From: Malassezia japonica
Taxonomy: Eukaryota > Basidiomycota > Malasseziomycetes > Malasseziales > Malasseziaceae
Direction: 5' to 3'
Length of the DNA: 64,000 bases
NCBI RefSeq assembly: GCF_029542785.1
Contig: NC_083377.1
Location: forward strand, 372,001 to 436,000
This document shows, piece after piece, positions 1 to 9,139 of this stretch (position 1 is the first letter of the stretch; every line of letters starts with the position of its first letter). The notes beneath the pieces are model-generated. The model saw only the letters and a program-made list of their open reading frames with translations, made no database searches and had not been told where the DNA came from. The translations under genes and the position numbers were made by a program.

Positions 1-259
1 GGCCGAGCGTCGTGCTCAGGCCACTCACCCAGTCGTCCAGCTTGATCGAGACGCCGGGGGGCTGAAACGGCTCGTCGCCGGGCGGCGGACGGTGCAGGTG
101 GTGCGAGCGCACGCACGCATCCAAAAAGATCCACCACCCCGCCGCAAAGAGCGCTCCGGAAGCATACACGCCAAACGCACGCCGGTTCGTGCGCAAGGCA
201 GAGGCGATATTCGGCAGCCGCACGCGGCACACGCGCCGCGTCTCACTCGTTCGGACCAT
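1..259 (-). CDS. VPS68: Vps68/TMEM50 family membrane protein (3' part missing)
   Basis: Only the first 86 codons are in the window; the gene continues beyond position 1. The ATG is at 259-257. The segment after the basic N-terminus reads GVYASGALFAAGWWIFLDAC, followed by a short polar stretch and a DDWVSGLSTTLG block. This matches the start of yeast Vps68 and animal TMEM50 (UPF0220), where a first membrane helix ending in WIFLDA is followed by an STLG motif. In yeast, Vps68 works with the ESCRT machinery in endosome-to-vacuole sorting. The gene is divergent from CEF1 with only 42 bp between the two ATGs. A GTGAGT string at about 32-27 looks like a splice donor, but conserved coding continues through it, so I keep it as exon. 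Confidence 0.85.
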   Translation of the reverse strand, partial: MVRTSETRRVCRVRLPNIASALRTNRRAFGVYASGALFAAGWWIFLDACVRSHHLHRPPPGDEPFQPPGVSIKLDDWVSGLSTTLG

Positions 260-301
260 GGAGGCGCGGGACTTGCTGACTAATTCTTTTCTCCTGCCGC
301 G

Positions 302-2682
302 ATGGTGCGCGTGATCGTCAAGGGCGGCGTGTGGAAGAATGTAGGTGGAAAGGCTGACGCAGACGGAAGATGAGATCCTAAAAGCAGCCGTATCCAAGTA
401 CGGAAAGAATGTAGGTAGCGTGGCTGACGCAGCAATGGGCACGTATCTCGTCGCTGCTCGTGCGCAAGACGCCGAAGCAGTGCAAGGCACGGTGGTACGA
501 GTGGCTCGACCCGTCCATCAAGAAGATTGAGTGGTCGAAGGAGGAAGATGAGAAGCTGCTTCACCTTGCGAAGCTCATGCCGACGCAGTGGCGCACGATT
601 GCGCCGATCGTCGGCCGCACCGCGACACAGTGCCTCGAGCGGTACCAGCACCTGCTCGACGAGGCTGAGTCGCTCAACGACCCGCTCGCCCTCGAGGGGC
701 CCGGCGCAGAGGCCGCGCCGAGTGCGGATGACGTGCGCCGCCTGCGCCCGGGCGAGATCGACCCGGACCCAGAAACAAAGCCGGCGCGCCCAGACGCGGT
801 CGACATGGACGAGGAGGAAAAGGAGATGCTCTCGGAGGCGCGTGCGCGTCTCGCGAATACAGAAGGTAAGAAGGCAAAGCGCAAGGCGCGCGAGCGCGCG
901 CTCGAGGACGCACGCCGCCTCTCGATCCTCCAGAAGCGCCGCGAGCTCAAGGTCGCGGGCATTTATACGCGTACGCGCAAGAAGGACAAGTTCCACATCG
1001 ACTACTCGAAAGAGATCCCGTTCGAGCGGCAGCCCGCGCCGGGATTCTATGATACCACGGAGGAGTCGGCACGCGTGTTGGACGCGCCACTCGGCCGCTC
1101 CATCGGCCAGATGGACAGCGGGGGGCGCGCCGAGCCAGAGCAGGACAAGCGCAAGCGCGAGGAAAAGAAGGCGCCGCAGCCCAAGCATGACGAGGCGCTG
1201 CGCAAGCTCCGCGAGGAGGAGATCGTGACCAAGCGCCGCAAGCTCTTCCTGCCGGAGGCGTCGGTGGGCGAGCGCGAGCTCGAGCAGATCGTCAAGATGG
1301 GGCAGGCGGGCAACACCGCCCGCGCTCTGGTGCAGAACGACGAGGGGACGGCGACCGACGGCCTCCTCGGCGAGTACGCCACCATGGAGGCGCACGAGGC
1401 GCCGCCGACGCCAGCGACGCCGTCGACGGGGCACGAAGCGCTCCTGCGCGAGGCGCAGAACCTCAAGCGCCGCACCGAGACACAGACGCCGCTGCTCGGC
1501 GACGATAACGCCACACTCCACGATACCGCACAGCCCGAGGCGACGCCAGGCGCGACGCCACGCACACTCACCACGCCGGGCGTAGCGCCGGGCGCAACGC
1601 CGGGCGCGACGCCGCGCCGCGACACGCTCGGCCTGAACGCCGACGTGCCGGGCACGCCACGCAGCGAAAAGGCCGCGCAGCGCGCCGCAAAGCACGGGCT
1701 GCTCGCGGGCCTCGGCAGCCTGCCCAAGCCCAAGAACGACTTTGAGCTGGTCGTCGACAACGCCGAGGACGCCGAGTCTGTCGCCGCGCCGGACGTCGAG
1801 GAGGATGCGGCGGAGCGCGACGCACGCCTCGCGCGCCTCGCCGAGGAGGAGCGGGCGCGCGAGTTTGCGCGCCGCTCGCAGGCGGTGCAGCGCGACCTGC
1901 CGCGCCCGCTCGAGGTCGACGCGGAGCTCGCGTCGGAGCTTGCCGTGCTCCACGACGGCGACGCAGTGCAGAGCGCCATTGACCGCGAAATGCTGGCGTT
2001 GATGGCGCACGATGCGCGCCTCTATCCCCAGCCCGGCAGCCGCCAGAGCGGCGGCGCATTCGGCACGCTGCCTGCGCTGGACGATGCGGCGCTCGACACG
2101 GCGCGCAATCTCGTGCACACCGAGCTCGCGACATCGCTCGGCTTTCCCGGTGCGCGCCCTGAAACGCTGAACACCATGATCACGTCCAAGGCCCAGTCGT
2201 TCGACTGGCCGACGGTCGAGACGACGTGGAGCGCCGACCACGGCGCGTACGTCGTCAAGGAGGACCTGTCGCCCGAGGCTATCGTGCGTGGCCACGCGTC
2301 GCTCCTCGAGACGCTGCGCGGCCGCATGAGCGAGCAGGCGGCGGCGGCGGCCAAGGGCGAAAAGACGCTCGGCAAGCTGTTGGGCGGCTACCAGGCGCGC
2401 TCCAAGATGCTTGCCCAAAAAATCAACGAGGCCGCACAGGCGCACGCCGAGTCGGCGCTTGCGCTCGCCGCGTTTGAGCGCCTCGCGGTCGGCGAGGAGG
2501 GCGCGGCGCGCGAGCGTCTCGAGCGCCTCCAGGCTGCCGTGGGGCACCTGCAGCGTGTCGAGGCCGTGGCCCAGGCCGAGTACCGCGACCTGGACGCGGC
2601 GCGCACCGAGGCGCAGGAAACCTACGAGGCGCTCCAGACCGAGGCGGAGATGCGCCGCGCAGAGATGGCCTTGATGGCATAG
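302..2682 (+). CDS. CEF1: Pre-mRNA splicing factor Cef1/Cdc5 (Myb protein of the NineTeen complex)
   Basis: Exons 302-340, 363-410 and 433-2682 give 778 residues. Both introns are 22 nt (341-362 and 411-432), begin gtaggt and end ctgacgcag. Splicing restores the canonical N-terminus: IKGGVWxN-type start, TEDEILKAAV, KYGKN then QWARIS, WYEWLDPSIKK, and a second Myb repeat with LMPTQWRTIAPIVGRTATQC (residues about 55-105). The rest is a charged region with TPG-type repeats (about residues 370-430) and a C-terminal coiled coil, as in CDC5L. The protein is a core spliceosome activation factor. It is itself encoded by a gene with minimal introns, so correct splicing is needed to make it. It shares a 42-bp divergent promoter with VPS68. 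Confidence 0.95.
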
Positions 2683-2714
2683 TCGCGACAGCCGTATGGA
2701 TCCTGGAAATCGCC

Positions 2715-2722
2715 TTACGTCA
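2715..2722. promoter_or_regulatory. TTACGTCA, ATF/CRE-like bZIP site
   Basis: The octamer TTACGTCA is a consensus ATF/CREB-type bZIP half-palindrome pair. It lies 85 bp upstream of the ATG of the seven-TM gene at 2807. This is a sequence match only; binding is not shown. Confidence 0.3.
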
Positions 2723-2806
2723 TCATCTCCGCTCCGCGTCCGTGCGCGGCTCCGAACGCGGAGATGCGTGGCATAAAAGACGCACGCGCCGCGCAGATGC
2801 TCACGC

Positions 2807-3589
2807 ATGTGGTCCTCCAACGACAGCACCGAAGTCGCGTTCCTGCCCATCTACCTGGTCCTGGGGTGCGTTGCGGCTGCGAGCGCGGTGCGGCATGGCC
2901 TTCGAGGCGCTCTCGGCCATATTTCGCTGGTCATTTTCTGCGTGGTGCGCTTTGTGGGCAACCTCTTGCTGCTGATTGCGGCACATACGAGTGGTGACGT
3001 AAAGGGGCTCGTGATTGCCGGCTTCATTATGCAGGGGCTGGGGTACAGCTTCCTGATCACGGCCATGCTCTCCTACTTGAGCCACCTGATCCGCGACATG
3101 GACCGCGCTGAAGCGGAGCCTGCCGAGAAAGAGGCGGGAGGGAAGCGGACGCGGATCGAGCGCATCCTGAACGTCGTCAATATCGTCGCGCTCGTCCTGT
3201 TGATTGTTGGGTTCAACGAGTCGATGGGCTCGATCAGCACGTCGTCGGGCGCGCTGAATATGCAGGACCTCAACGTCATGGTCAAGGTCGGCAATATCCT
3301 CTACCTGGCGCTTACGGTACTGCTTGCCGCGATTGCTTTTATGCACATTCCCCGTATCAGCACTTCACGCCAAAAGCTCTTGCTCTATACCATGATCTCG
3401 GCGCTTCCTTTCATGGTGGTCCGCTGCGTGTACACGGTGTATGTTACGTTCCAAGGCAACCCACGCCACGGGAGCCTCGCGGCACGCATCGTGTGCCAGT
3501 ACGTGATGGAGGTGATTGTGCTGATCGTCCTGGGCGTGTCCGGCCTGCTCCTTCCCCGGCAGGGCACGCCGCATGCGAATCCGTTGTAA
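2807..3589 (+). CDS. Seven-TM fungal membrane protein (DUF7702-like), function unknown
   Basis: Single exon, 260 residues, ATG at 2807. I see about seven hydrophobic segments: residues 9-30, 37-60, 68-92, 122-142, 165-185, 195-215 and 228-248. A charged cytosolic-type loop (residues 95-120, EPAEKEAGGKRTRIER) separates helices 3 and 4. No catalytic motif is visible. The layout and the IPRI...LLLYTMISALPFMVVR region are like uncharacterised fungal DUF7702 proteins, which have the size and topology of RTA1-type proteins. The 124-bp upstream space holds a TTACGTCA bZIP-type site (2715-2722) and a cataaaag TATA-like string near 2773. No function should be assigned. Confidence 0.75.
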   Translation: MWSSNDSTEVAFLPIYLVLGCVAAASAVRHGLRGALGHISLVIFCVVRFVGNLLLLIAAHTSGDVKGLVIAGFIMQGLGYSFLITAMLSYLSHLIRDMDRAEAEPAEKEAGGKRTRIERILNVVNIVALVLLIVGFNESMGSISTSSGALNMQDLNVMVKVGNILYLALTVLLAAIAFMHIPRISTSRQKLLLYTMISALPFMVVRCVYTVYVTFQGNPRHGSLAARIVCQYVMEVIVLIVLGVSGLLLPRQGTPHANPL

Positions 3590-3680
3590 TCCATAGCGCT
3601 TCTGCACCGCCCTATTCCGGCGCATTTATCAGACTATGAACAGTACACGACCGAGTGGCGCGTGCATTACTAGTATGCAT

Positions 3681-4916
3681 TTAGGCCTTGGCGAGCAGCT
3701 CCTTGAGCAGGCTCACGCAGCGCGTGTTCTCCTCGGGTGTGCCGACCGAAATACGCAGGCATCCCTCGCAGCCAATCTCTGCGCTGCGGTTGCGCACCAT
3801 CAGCCCGTGCTCCTGCGCCATAATGTGGTAGAGCTTGCTTGCACGCGGGCTGTCTGGCTTGCCGTCCTTGAGCACCTGCACCATGACAAAGTTGGCGTCG
3901 TTCGCGCCGATAATGCGGCCGAGCCCCTCGACCTCTTTGAGCGCGTCGATGAGCTTGGAGCGGTTCTCGATAAGCGTGCGCACACACGCACGCATCTTTT
4001 CGATGCCCTGATCGGTGAGCGCCTGGCCCGAAAAGTACGCGGAGGGCGCCGAGATGTTGTACGGCGCTTTGGTGTTGTTCATCACCTGGACGATGGGCGG
4101 CTGCGCAAACGCAACACCCATACGCACGCCCGCGAGGCCAAACGACTTGCTAAGCGTCTGCGACACGACAATGTTGGCGTACTCGTGCACAAGGTCCACG
4201 GTCGACACCTGCTTGCCGGCGTGCTTGAGGCCCATCGCCTGCTCCTCGAGCGGAAAGTCGATGTACGCCTCGTCCACGACGACGAGGCCGTTGTAGAAGG
4301 GCGCGTCGAGCACTGCATGCACCGTCTCGCGCGAAAGGAGCGAGCCGGTGGGGTTGCCGGGCGAGCACAGGAACACGACCTTGATCGCAGGGTCCTTTTT
4401 GAGCGCATCGAGCACCGCCGGCACATCCACCTCGAACGTGTCGCCGTCAAGGATGAGCGGCACGCTGACGACGCCGATATCGTTCACCGCCGCGCTCACC
4501 TTGTACATGGGGTAGGTGGGGGGGCAGATAAGCACCTTGTCGAGCCCCGGGCGCACAAAGCACCGCAGCAGGACATCAATCACCTCGTCGGAGCCGACGC
4601 CGAGGAACGTATACGCCGGATCCGGCATGCCACGCAAGCGCGTGAGGCCATTGCGCGTACCACACAGCCCGGGCTCGGGATAACGGTGCAGCTCCATGCC
4701 TTGTGCGGCATCTGTTGCATCCTGCGCACCAAGCATCGGCCCGTAGGAATTCTCGTTCGCGTCGAGCAACATATTCACTTGGTAGTCATCGCGCACCGTG
4801 TGGTACGGCTGCAGCGACAGAATGTTCGGACGCACGATCTTCTCGAGGTCAAAGTGGTCAGGCTTGTGCGCCTTGGCCAGCTTCAGCGCCGCTTCGTTCA
4901 CACCGAGGATGCCCAT
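3681..4916 (-). CDS. HIS5: Histidinol-phosphate aminotransferase
   Basis: Single exon of 411 residues, the usual length for this family. It is a fold-type I PLP aminotransferase: LDANENSYGP near the N-terminus, LGVGSDEVID, SPGNPTG, VVDEAYIDF, and the PLP lysine in SQTLSKSFGLAGVRMG (about K257). The enzyme converts imidazole acetol-phosphate and glutamate to L-histidinol phosphate and 2-oxoglutarate in histidine synthesis. The ATG at 4916 is supported by the compact MGILGVNEAALKLAKAHKPD start. A perfect TGACTCA box lies 26 bp upstream, which fits general amino-acid control. The stop codon is 91 bp from that of the convergent seven-TM gene. Confidence 0.96.
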   Translation of the reverse strand: MGILGVNEAALKLAKAHKPDHFDLEKIVRPNILSLQPYHTVRDDYQVNMLLDANENSYGPMLGAQDATDAAQGMELHRYPEPGLCGTRNGLTRLRGMPDPAYTFLGVGSDEVIDVLLRCFVRPGLDKVLICPPTYPMYKVSAAVNDIGVVSVPLILDGDTFEVDVPAVLDALKKDPAIKVVFLCSPGNPTGSLLSRETVHAVLDAPFYNGLVVVDEAYIDFPLEEQAMGLKHAGKQVSTVDLVHEYANIVVSQTLSKSFGLAGVRMGVAFAQPPIVQVMNNTKAPYNISAPSAYFSGQALTDQGIEKMRACVRTLIENRSKLIDALKEVEGLGRIIGANDANFVMVQVLKDGKPDSPRASKLYHIMAQEHGLMVRNRSAEIGCEGCLRISVGTPEENTRCVSLLKELLAKA

Positions 4917-4941
4917 GGTGCAAGGAAAGAGTCATTTCCGC

Positions 4942-4948
4942 TGACTCA
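4942..4948. promoter_or_regulatory. TGACTCA, Gcn4/Cpc1-type site in the HIS5-MED17 divergent promoter
   Basis: TGACTCA is the exact Gcn4 consensus. It sits in the only 50 bp between the HIS5 ATG (4916) and the MED17 ATG (4967). Histidine genes are classic Gcn4/Cpc1 targets in fungi. That it works here is inference. The same box would also lie just upstream of MED17. Confidence 0.55.
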
Positions 4949-4966
4949 TCTTGTGCACGGCCGACG

Positions 4967-6798
4967 ATGGCGGACGCGGTGCGCTTGGCGCTCGAGCGCG
5001 TGCTGCATGCGCCGCTTGCAGACGCCGAACACGATACACAGGAGCTGCTCCTTGCGCGCGAGGCCGCGCTCCTCGACATCCTCGCGCACGGCGAGGCAAT
5101 CCGCCAGGAAAAAAAGACACCGGTCGAAGACGCACGCGCCGAGCGGCTGCGGCTGTGGGCCGAGCGCGGCGACTTTTCGCAAGTGCGCGCCTCGGATCTG
5201 GGCGAAGACAAGGAGGACGAGGCGGATGCTTTAAGCAAGCTGCGTGCGCTGCGTGCGCCGCCGCCAGAGGCACCGCCGGCGCCGCCGCCGAAAGCAGGCA
5301 CGATCGGCGAGGGCGAGTTCTTTCCGCTGCGCGACAGTCTCTTGCAGCAGCTCGAGTCGGCGCTCTTTAACGCGGAGCAGGCACAGAACCTGCTTGGCAT
5401 GCTCATCCACAACGCACGCGCCCAGGCCGCGCCCAATGCCGAGCAAGGTACGGTCCTCGCGGCGCAGCCCGAGTACTTTTTGGAGCCGGCGGCGATGTCG
5501 CTCAGTGCGCTGCAGCTGCACAACGAAGAGGCGGATATAGAAGGGCGTACGGCGCCTGTGTCTGAGCGCAAACTCGTCCTGGAAGAAAAGCAGCAGTCGC
5601 TGCGGCGTGCTGCGTCGCTCCTCGCCAAAGGCGCTGCCGAGCTCCGCGAGAGTCACGCCGCGGAGCGTGCGCGCTGGTCAGCGCTCTCCGACATTCAAAA
5701 GAAGGGATGGAAGCTCACGCCTGGGCGCCCGCTGGTCGACATTGAGCGCTTCGATGTCGGCCAGCGCAAGAATGTCCTCGCCGGATTCGGCACGCCGCTG
5801 TTGCAGGGCTCGGGAGCGCTGAGCGAAGAGGGCGCACGCGACGCGTGGATCGGATACGGCCCTGCAGAGGCGCCAGTGCCGCTGCTCCAGCGCACGCTTG
5901 CGTACTGGGCCGATGCGGGTGAAGACGAGAAAGCGAAGCTTGCGTTCCCCGACCGTGCCTGGCGCCAGCTGCGCGTCTCGTTCTGCGATGAAGGCGGCGC
6001 GACGTGGGTGAGCGCCGGGCAGAACCTGTCCGCCAATGCGTCGCTCGACGCGCAGCTGTGCGACGCGCAGCTCGATGCGGTGGATACGCAGCTCTTTGAC
6101 GAGATTGCTGCGCACTCCGGCACGCTTTCGCCTGTCCTTGCGCGCACAGTGAACGAAGAGTGCATCACGCTGCCGCTATCGAGCACGCTCTCGGTACAGA
6201 TTGCGCTTGTGCCACACGACGATCAGGTCGTCGCATCCGATTCCGTGCACATTTCCCCCCTGGCGTCGCTCTTGCTCGCAGTGCTGCGTCTGCGCATGCT
6301 GCGCAGCTGGTCGCAGCGTGTCGATGCGCTCCGCAGCGCAAAGGTCACGCAAAAGAGCGCACCACCCCGTGCAGACCTCGTGGCACCGCTCTGGGAGCTG
6401 TACCAATATACCCTCGTACGTTGCCCGACTTACCCAGTACCTCGCTCGGCTCCGCGCAGTGCTCGACCGCGTCGTGCACGCTGAGCGTGGCGCACACTAC
6501 GTGTGGCGACCCTACGAGATGCTTGCCGATGCACGCCAGTGGCTTGCGTCGCTGCTCGACCTGTCGCCGCGCCTCGAGTCCGATCCGCCGTGCGGCGGAT
6601 CGGTGCACGTGTATTCCGAGTCTACGTACGTCCCTCCCCCTCCCCTAACGCAGCCTTGTCGCCCAGCTGATCCTGCGTGCACCCAGCCACCTTGTGGCCT
6701 TCTTCCCACAGCACACGACCGCGTTTGCGACCGGTGTGCGCCTTCCGCTAGAGCTCGATCAGCTCGAGGCACGCCTCGGCGCGGAGCTTGGTTCATAG
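4967..6798 (+). CDS. MED17: Mediator complex subunit 17
   Basis: Exons 4967-6415, 6438-6625 and 6654-6798 give 593 residues. Intron 1 (6416-6437) is 22 nt and intron 2 (6626-6653) is 28 nt; both start gtacgt, with cttac and ctaac branch motifs. The family signature is the block SLLAKGAAELRESHAAERAR followed by W..L..IQKKGWKL and LLVD-like PLVDIERFDVGQ (residues about 210-265). This matches the Med17/Srb4 core, where the AERLR..RE..FW..L pattern precedes the structured domain. Splicing both introns extends the reading frame through a C-terminal helical region ending in RLGAELGS. MED17 is the architectural head-module subunit of Mediator. It is divergent from HIS5 and lies 31 bp upstream of the FKBP gene. 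Confidence 0.85.
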
Positions 6799-6829
6799 AC
6801 CTCCACACTGCCAGCGCATTCTCACGACG

Positions 6830-7314
6830 ATGCGGATTGCGGTGGTTGCGAGCGTGGTGCTTGCGTGTGTCCTTACGGTCTTTGCCAAGGAGCCGCCCAA
6901 GGACCTGCGTATTGGTGTCAAGTTCCGTCCTGAGAAGTGCACGTTCCGTACGCAGCAAGGTGACAATCTCGTGATGTAGGTCCCAAAATTAACCCAGGCA
7001 TTACACGGGCCGCCTGTGGGACGGTACCAAGTTTGACTCGTCGCTGGACCGAAACCAGCCCTTTGTACGTGCCCTTACTAACGTAGACCTTTTCGCTCGG
7101 TGTCGGCCAGGTCATCCGCGGCTGGGACGAGGGCCTGCGCGAGATGTGCGTCGGCGAGAAGCGCCGCCTGCAGATCCCCCCCGAGTACGGCTACGGCGCG
7201 ACGGGAGCCGGCGGCGTCATCCCCCCCAATGCTGCGCTCGTCTTTGACGTCGAGCTGCTCGACATCGATAGCCCCCGTGTGATTGCGGGCCGTGCTATGC
7301 ACAATGAGCTGTAG
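6830..7314 (+). CDS. FPR2: ER-lumenal FKBP-type peptidyl-prolyl isomerase ending in HNEL
   Basis: Exons 6830-6975, 6998-7064 and 7087-7314 give 146 residues. Both introns are 22 nt; the second ends ctaacgtag, using a TAG acceptor. A signal peptide ([19 protein letters not shown]) is followed by the FKBP fold: [53 protein letters not shown] and VFDVELLDI. Conserved active-site aromatics are present. The last four residues HNEL are an HDEL-type ER retrieval signal, so this is the FKBP13/Fpr2 class. It probably helps proline isomerisation of secretory proteins. Its stop codon is 3 bp from the stop of LSM4 on the other strand. Confidence 0.93.
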
Positions 7315-7317
7315 CTT

Positions 7318-7768
7318 CTAAGTACGCTGTCCACGTCCACGGCCACGCCCCCGGCCGCCGTCGTTGCGGCCGCGTGCGTGCTGCCCGTGCCCCGCAGCGG
7401 CCTGCCGCTGCTTGCGGGCATGTTCCTCCGACTCGCGCACCGCGTCGATGAGTGCGTCGGCGACGCGGCAATACTTGATCTGGGTCAGACAGTCGCGCGA
7501 CCTACCGTGCTGCCCTTGATATAGCACTCTTCCATCTTCCAAAACTGCTCGCCGCTCTGCATTAGCATAGGGACGTACGGAGCTGGTCTGGTACACCTCC
7601 TTCAGGGTGATGTTCATAAAGTTGTCGCACGCGACGAGGTGGCCGTTGAACGTCTCACCATTTTTGAGCTCCACGAGCTGCGTTAGCACATATACGAACC
7701 ATCGGCTTGTTTTGCGCCGCATTGAGCAGCGTGAGAGGGAGCTACGCGTCAGTCGCCTCACTTACCAT
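7318..7768 (-). CDS. LSM4: U6 snRNA-associated Sm-like protein LSm4
   Basis: Five exons on the minus strand: 7766-7768, 7700-7741, 7579-7677, 7506-7556 and 7318-7479, giving 118 residues. Introns are 24, 22, 22 and 26 nt. The first exon is only the ATG. The spliced protein begins M-LPLTLLNAAQNKPM-LVELKNG, then NGHLVACDNFMNITLKEV and EECYIKGSTIKYCRV, the Sm1 and Sm2 motifs of LSm4. It ends in the typical RGRGRG-rich tail. LSm4 is part of LSm2-8 (U6 snRNA) and LSm1-7 (mRNA decay) rings. The ATG is 49 bp from that of NAB2, and a CACGTG box lies in between. Confidence 0.95.
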
Positions 7769-7793
7769 GCTGGTGCGATCCGACCTCGAAAGG

Positions 7794-7799
7794 CACGTG
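7794..7799. promoter_or_regulatory. CACGTG box between LSM4 and NAB2
   Basis: A palindromic E-box of the bHLH (Cbf1/USF-like) type inside the 49-bp divergent promoter. It is one of eight intergenic CACGTG boxes in the window. Confidence 0.35.
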
Positions 7800-7817
7800 A
7801 CACCGCTTGTAACGACC

Positions 7818-9107
7818 ATGGCCCTTCGCTTGGAGCTGGGGACGCCGGGCGCGCAGCGCGTGCAGGATGCTGTGCACAAGGTGCTGGTCGCACACGACAT
7901 GTCTGCGAGCGACGATGTCGTGATGGCCGAATACGTCACGGTCATGATCGCAAACCACAAAGGCCGCGACGCGATCGCCGAGGAGCTCGGCGAACTGGTC
8001 GGTGGCGAGCTCGATGCGCGCGTCGCTACCGAGATCTGGGAGGCGGCGAACGCGACCGAGGCGCAGAACGCACCGCAGGAACGGCAGCGCTCTGCCTCGC
8101 CGGACGCCATGCAGGAGGAACGATACGTAGAACGGCCGCAGGGCGCGTCGCGCGAGCGTCCTCTGCGCGAGGACCGCGAGCGCCCGCTGCGCGCCGACCG
8201 CGAGCGCCCTCGGCAGGACCGCAAGGCGCAAAACGCACGCCGCCGCGACCAGGAGCTCTTTCCGTCAAAGCCGCGGGGGCGCATGCACGCCGACACAATC
8301 CAGGAGCCGCTCAGCATCTTTGGGCGCGCCGGCGTGCCGGACCCGCACGCGCCGCCGTTTGTGCCGGAAAACATGCCGCCGCCCCCACCCGAGTTTATGG
8401 CGATGATGGCGGCGATGGGCGCGCCGTCGCTCTTTGCGCGCCTCGATCCCATGATGCCGAATAATCCTGCAGTGGACACGAAAGCGCACGCAAACGCGGC
8501 GCACGCGGCGCTCCGCGACCCGTCCACGTTCCCGACGGCGCCGTCACAGGCGGCGCTGTGCCGCTACTCGATCCACTGCACGAACCCGCAGTGCGTGTAC
8601 AGCCATCCCTCTCCCGCGAATGCCGGCAAAAACGGCGACGAAAGCGCGCTGGTCCTGCGCGAGGACGCGTGCGTGGACGGCGCGGCGTGCAAGGACAAGG
8701 AGTGCGTCAAGTCGCACGTTAGCCCCGCCGTTGCGCTCCTCCCCAGCAAGCCGCCCGCGCCGAGCGCGTGCCGCTTCCAGGACAAGTGTCTGAATCCCCA
8801 GTGCGCCTTTTCGCACTACGATGCCAACGGGCACGCGATGCCGCCGCCGGCCGCACAGCCGGTCGCGTGCCGCTTCGGCACACGGTGCACACGCCCCGAC
8901 TGCCACTACACGCACCCGACCAAGAGCAAGACGCCGTGCCGCTACGGCGACGAATGCACACGCCCGGACTGCATCTTTACGCACCCCCGCGATGGGCCGG
9001 CGCGCCCGACGGCCGACCGCCTCAAGGCGTTTGCCGAGACGAGCGACGAGATGGAGCGCATCCTGCCGGGCGAGCAGCCCGACGGCGATGCGCCGATTGA
9101 GGCGTAG
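7818..9107 (+). CDS. NAB2: Nab2/ZC3H14-type poly(A) RNA-binding zinc-finger protein
   Basis: Single exon, 429 residues from the ATG at 7818. The N-terminal 80 residues (VQDAVHKVL...VVMAEYVTVMIANHK) resemble the PWI-like fold of yeast Nab2. An Arg/Glu/Asp-rich linker follows. Five CCCH fingers of spacing C-x5-C-x4-C-x3-H lie in residues about 245-400, for example CRYSIHCTNPQCVYSH, CRFQDKCLNPQCAFSH and CRYGDECTRPDCIFTH. Nab2 binds poly(A) tails, limits their length and couples 3' processing to mRNA export. An earlier in-frame ATG at 7767 would overlap the LSM4 start; the 7818 start leaves room for a promoter and begins at the conserved domain. Confidence 0.88.
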   Translation: MALRLELGTPGAQRVQDAVHKVLVAHDMSASDDVVMAEYVTVMIANHKGRDAIAEELGELVGGELDARVATEIWEAANATEAQNAPQERQRSASPDAMQEERYVERPQGASRERPLREDRERPLRADRERPRQDRKAQNARRRDQELFPSKPRGRMHADTIQEPLSIFGRAGVPDPHAPPFVPENMPPPPPEFMAMMAAMGAPSLFARLDPMMPNNPAVDTKAHANAAHAALRDPSTFPTAPSQAALCRYSIHCTNPQCVYSHPSPANAGKNGDESALVLREDACVDGAACKDKECVKSHVSPAVALLPSKPPAPSACRFQDKCLNPQCAFSHYDANGHAMPPPAAQPVACRFGTRCTRPDCHYTHPTKSKTPCRYGDECTRPDCIFTHPRDGPARPTADRLKAFAETSDEMERILPGEQPDGDAPIEA

Positions 9108-9139
9108 ATACCATAGACACATTACTCTACAAACGGGTA

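Noticed and set aside
27..32. GTGAGT splice-donor-like string in VPS68
   Set aside because: Family-conserved coding sequence continues straight through it.
280..2850. 856-codon open frame antisense to CEF1
   Set aside because: It mirrors the GC-biased third positions of CEF1; the composition is Arg/Leu/Ala-rich without any domain, and CEF1 on the other strand is certain.
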